Source of the DNA: JASGMR01 sp963664675
Lineage (GTDB): Bacteria; Thermotogota; Thermotogae; Petrotogales; Kosmotogaceae
Direction of reading: 5' to 3'
Length of the DNA: 64,000 nt
Assembly: GCA_963664675.2 (NCBI GenBank)
Contig: CAXXLB010000007.1
Coordinates: 62,001-126,000 of the forward strand
The position numbers and the translations under genes were made by a program. How positions within the stretch are numbered: position 1 is the stretch's first letter; each line of letters begins with the position of its first letter. Below are positions 63,350 through 64,000 of this stretch, in pieces. The notes beneath the pieces are model-generated. The model did no database searches. It saw nothing but the letters and a program-made list of their open reading frames with translations, and was not told the origin of the DNA.

Positions 63350-64000
63350 ATGAATATTAAAGTATTTTATCACGAGGCAGAACTCGATAAAAAGGAGATA
63401 ACTGAGTTTTTATACAAACATTTGGAACAATACAGAGACACCGAGGAGCAAATAGAAAAAGCTATAGATTATGCGCTCAACAATGCCCAGGGAATGGGAG
63501 GTTTCGTTGTTTGCGGTTATCAGAATGAAGAATTGGTGGGGTGTGTTGTTATAAATGACACTGCGATGGAAGGGTATATTCCTCAGCACATACTCGTTTA
63601 TATAGCCGTTCATAAAGGTCATAGAGGAAAGGGCCATGGAAAGGAATTGATGAATAAGGTCGTAGAGCTCTGTAGTGGAAATATCGCATTGCACGTGGAA
63701 TATGATAATCCTGCAAGGATAATGTATACAAGATTGGGATTCAAGTCCAAATATGCGGAAATGAGATACGAGCAAAAAAACGAGAAAGAAAGACAGGATG
63801 AGATGAAAAGAAGAATCATCATAAGATATAAGAAGAATGAGGAGAAATTAAAACCTGCGCTGGAATGGATTACAGAACTCAAGATAGAAGATCTGAATAA
63901 GACCAAGGAAGGATTTAAGAAGCATTTAAATGATCTCGTTCTCTGGGCGACCGACTGGGATGAAATCTTTGATGACGATGGGAATTGGTTCACAAAGTTT
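63350..64000 (+). CDS. GNAT acetyltransferase with C-terminal extension (cut by window end)
   Basis: ATG 63350 follows TTGGAGG. Residues 1-145 are a GNAT domain (GGFVVCGYQNEELVGCVVIND, the acetyl-CoA loop HKGHRGKGHGKELMNKVVEL, and NPARIMYTRLGFKSK). The extension from about residue 145 is helical and acidic (ALEWITELKIEDLNKTKEG) and continues past position 64000 without a stop. Substrate is unknown. Confidence 0.78.
   Translation, partial: MNIKVFYHEAELDKKEITEFLYKHLEQYRDTEEQIEKAIDYALNNAQGMGGFVVCGYQNEELVGCVVINDTAMEGYIPQHILVYIAVHKGHRGKGHGKELMNKVVELCSGNIALHVEYDNPARIMYTRLGFKSKYAEMRYEQKNEKERQDEMKRRIIIRYKKNEEKLKPALEWITELKIEDLNKTKEGFKKHLNDLVLWATDWDEIFDDDGNWFTKF

Noticed and set aside
1..64000. CRISPR array, prophage or restriction-modification genes
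   Set aside because: No regularly spaced identical repeats, phage structural genes or cas/R-M motifs were seen in any part of the window.

Overview
The window looks like a chromosome segment of a member of the Thermotogota (Petrotogaceae/Kosmotogaceae-like), judged from content rather than a search. Evidence includes AT-rich DNA with arginine codons dominated by AGA/AGG, periplasmic sugar-, metal- and thiamine-binding proteins with plain Sec signals instead of lipoboxes, frequent TTG/GTG starts behind strong Shine-Dalgarno sequences, a GH127-type arabinosidase with its ABC importer, and a cysteine-rich peptide plus radical-SAM locus of a kind I recall from Thermotoga maritima (TM1316/TM1317). 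The phylum call is an inference.

Region 1 (1-8.2 kb) is accessory. An IS3-family element is cut by the window edge. It is followed by a small-peptide island: a possible 30-aa ORF, a MATE exporter and a truncated radical-SAM gene (a decayed cassette); then a large helical regulator with a central HTH, transcribed leftward; and, divergent from it, a 43-aa secreted peptide, a 38-aa Cys-rich RiPP precursor, a radical-SAM/SPASM maturase and an overlapping MFS exporter. I consider this the most interesting locus: a compact RiPP cassette with a candidate secreted-peptide/regulator pair beside it.

Region 2 (8.2-14.1 kb) has a C69/secernin peptidase, then a 2.5-kb islet (a lipoprotein and a Fic/Doc toxin-antitoxin pair) bracketed by a perfect 146-bp direct repeat derived from the 3' end of arsC, then arsC and an alpha/alpha-toroid-like protein.

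Region 3 (14.1-25.7 kb) is carbohydrate use: a sugar ABC importer without an ATPase, a GH127 beta-L-arabinofuranosidase and a LacI regulator in one operon, a second LacI regulator divergent from a lipoprotein esterase, then decayed gene remnants and an MFS pseudogene.

Region 4 (25.7-43.2 kb) contains a PAS/GAF/GGDEF diguanylate cyclase, a FecBCD-type metal/chelate importer cotranscribed with two paralogous amidotransferase-fold proteins that lack a catalytic Cys, an MBL-fold hydrolase, a B3/B4-domain protein and EamA transporter divergent from a MocR regulator, DUF169, methyltransferase, kinase and nitroreductase genes, and a second, internally deleted copy of the IS3 element.

Region 5 (43.2-64 kb) is mostly conserved chromosome: tRNA-Gly(CCC), an mfd-mnmE-membrane protein operon, a TPP riboswitch driving thiBP (no thiQ adjacent), nth and an M18 aminopeptidase, an ECF sigma/anti-sigma/RseB-like set followed by a Fur-family gene and pheST, an inositol-monophosphatase-family gene, plsY, an 8-oxoguanine-deaminase-like amidohydrolase, an ABC ATPase, and a GNAT gene cut by the window end. 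Degenerate intergenic sequence families recur around the mobile and decayed parts.
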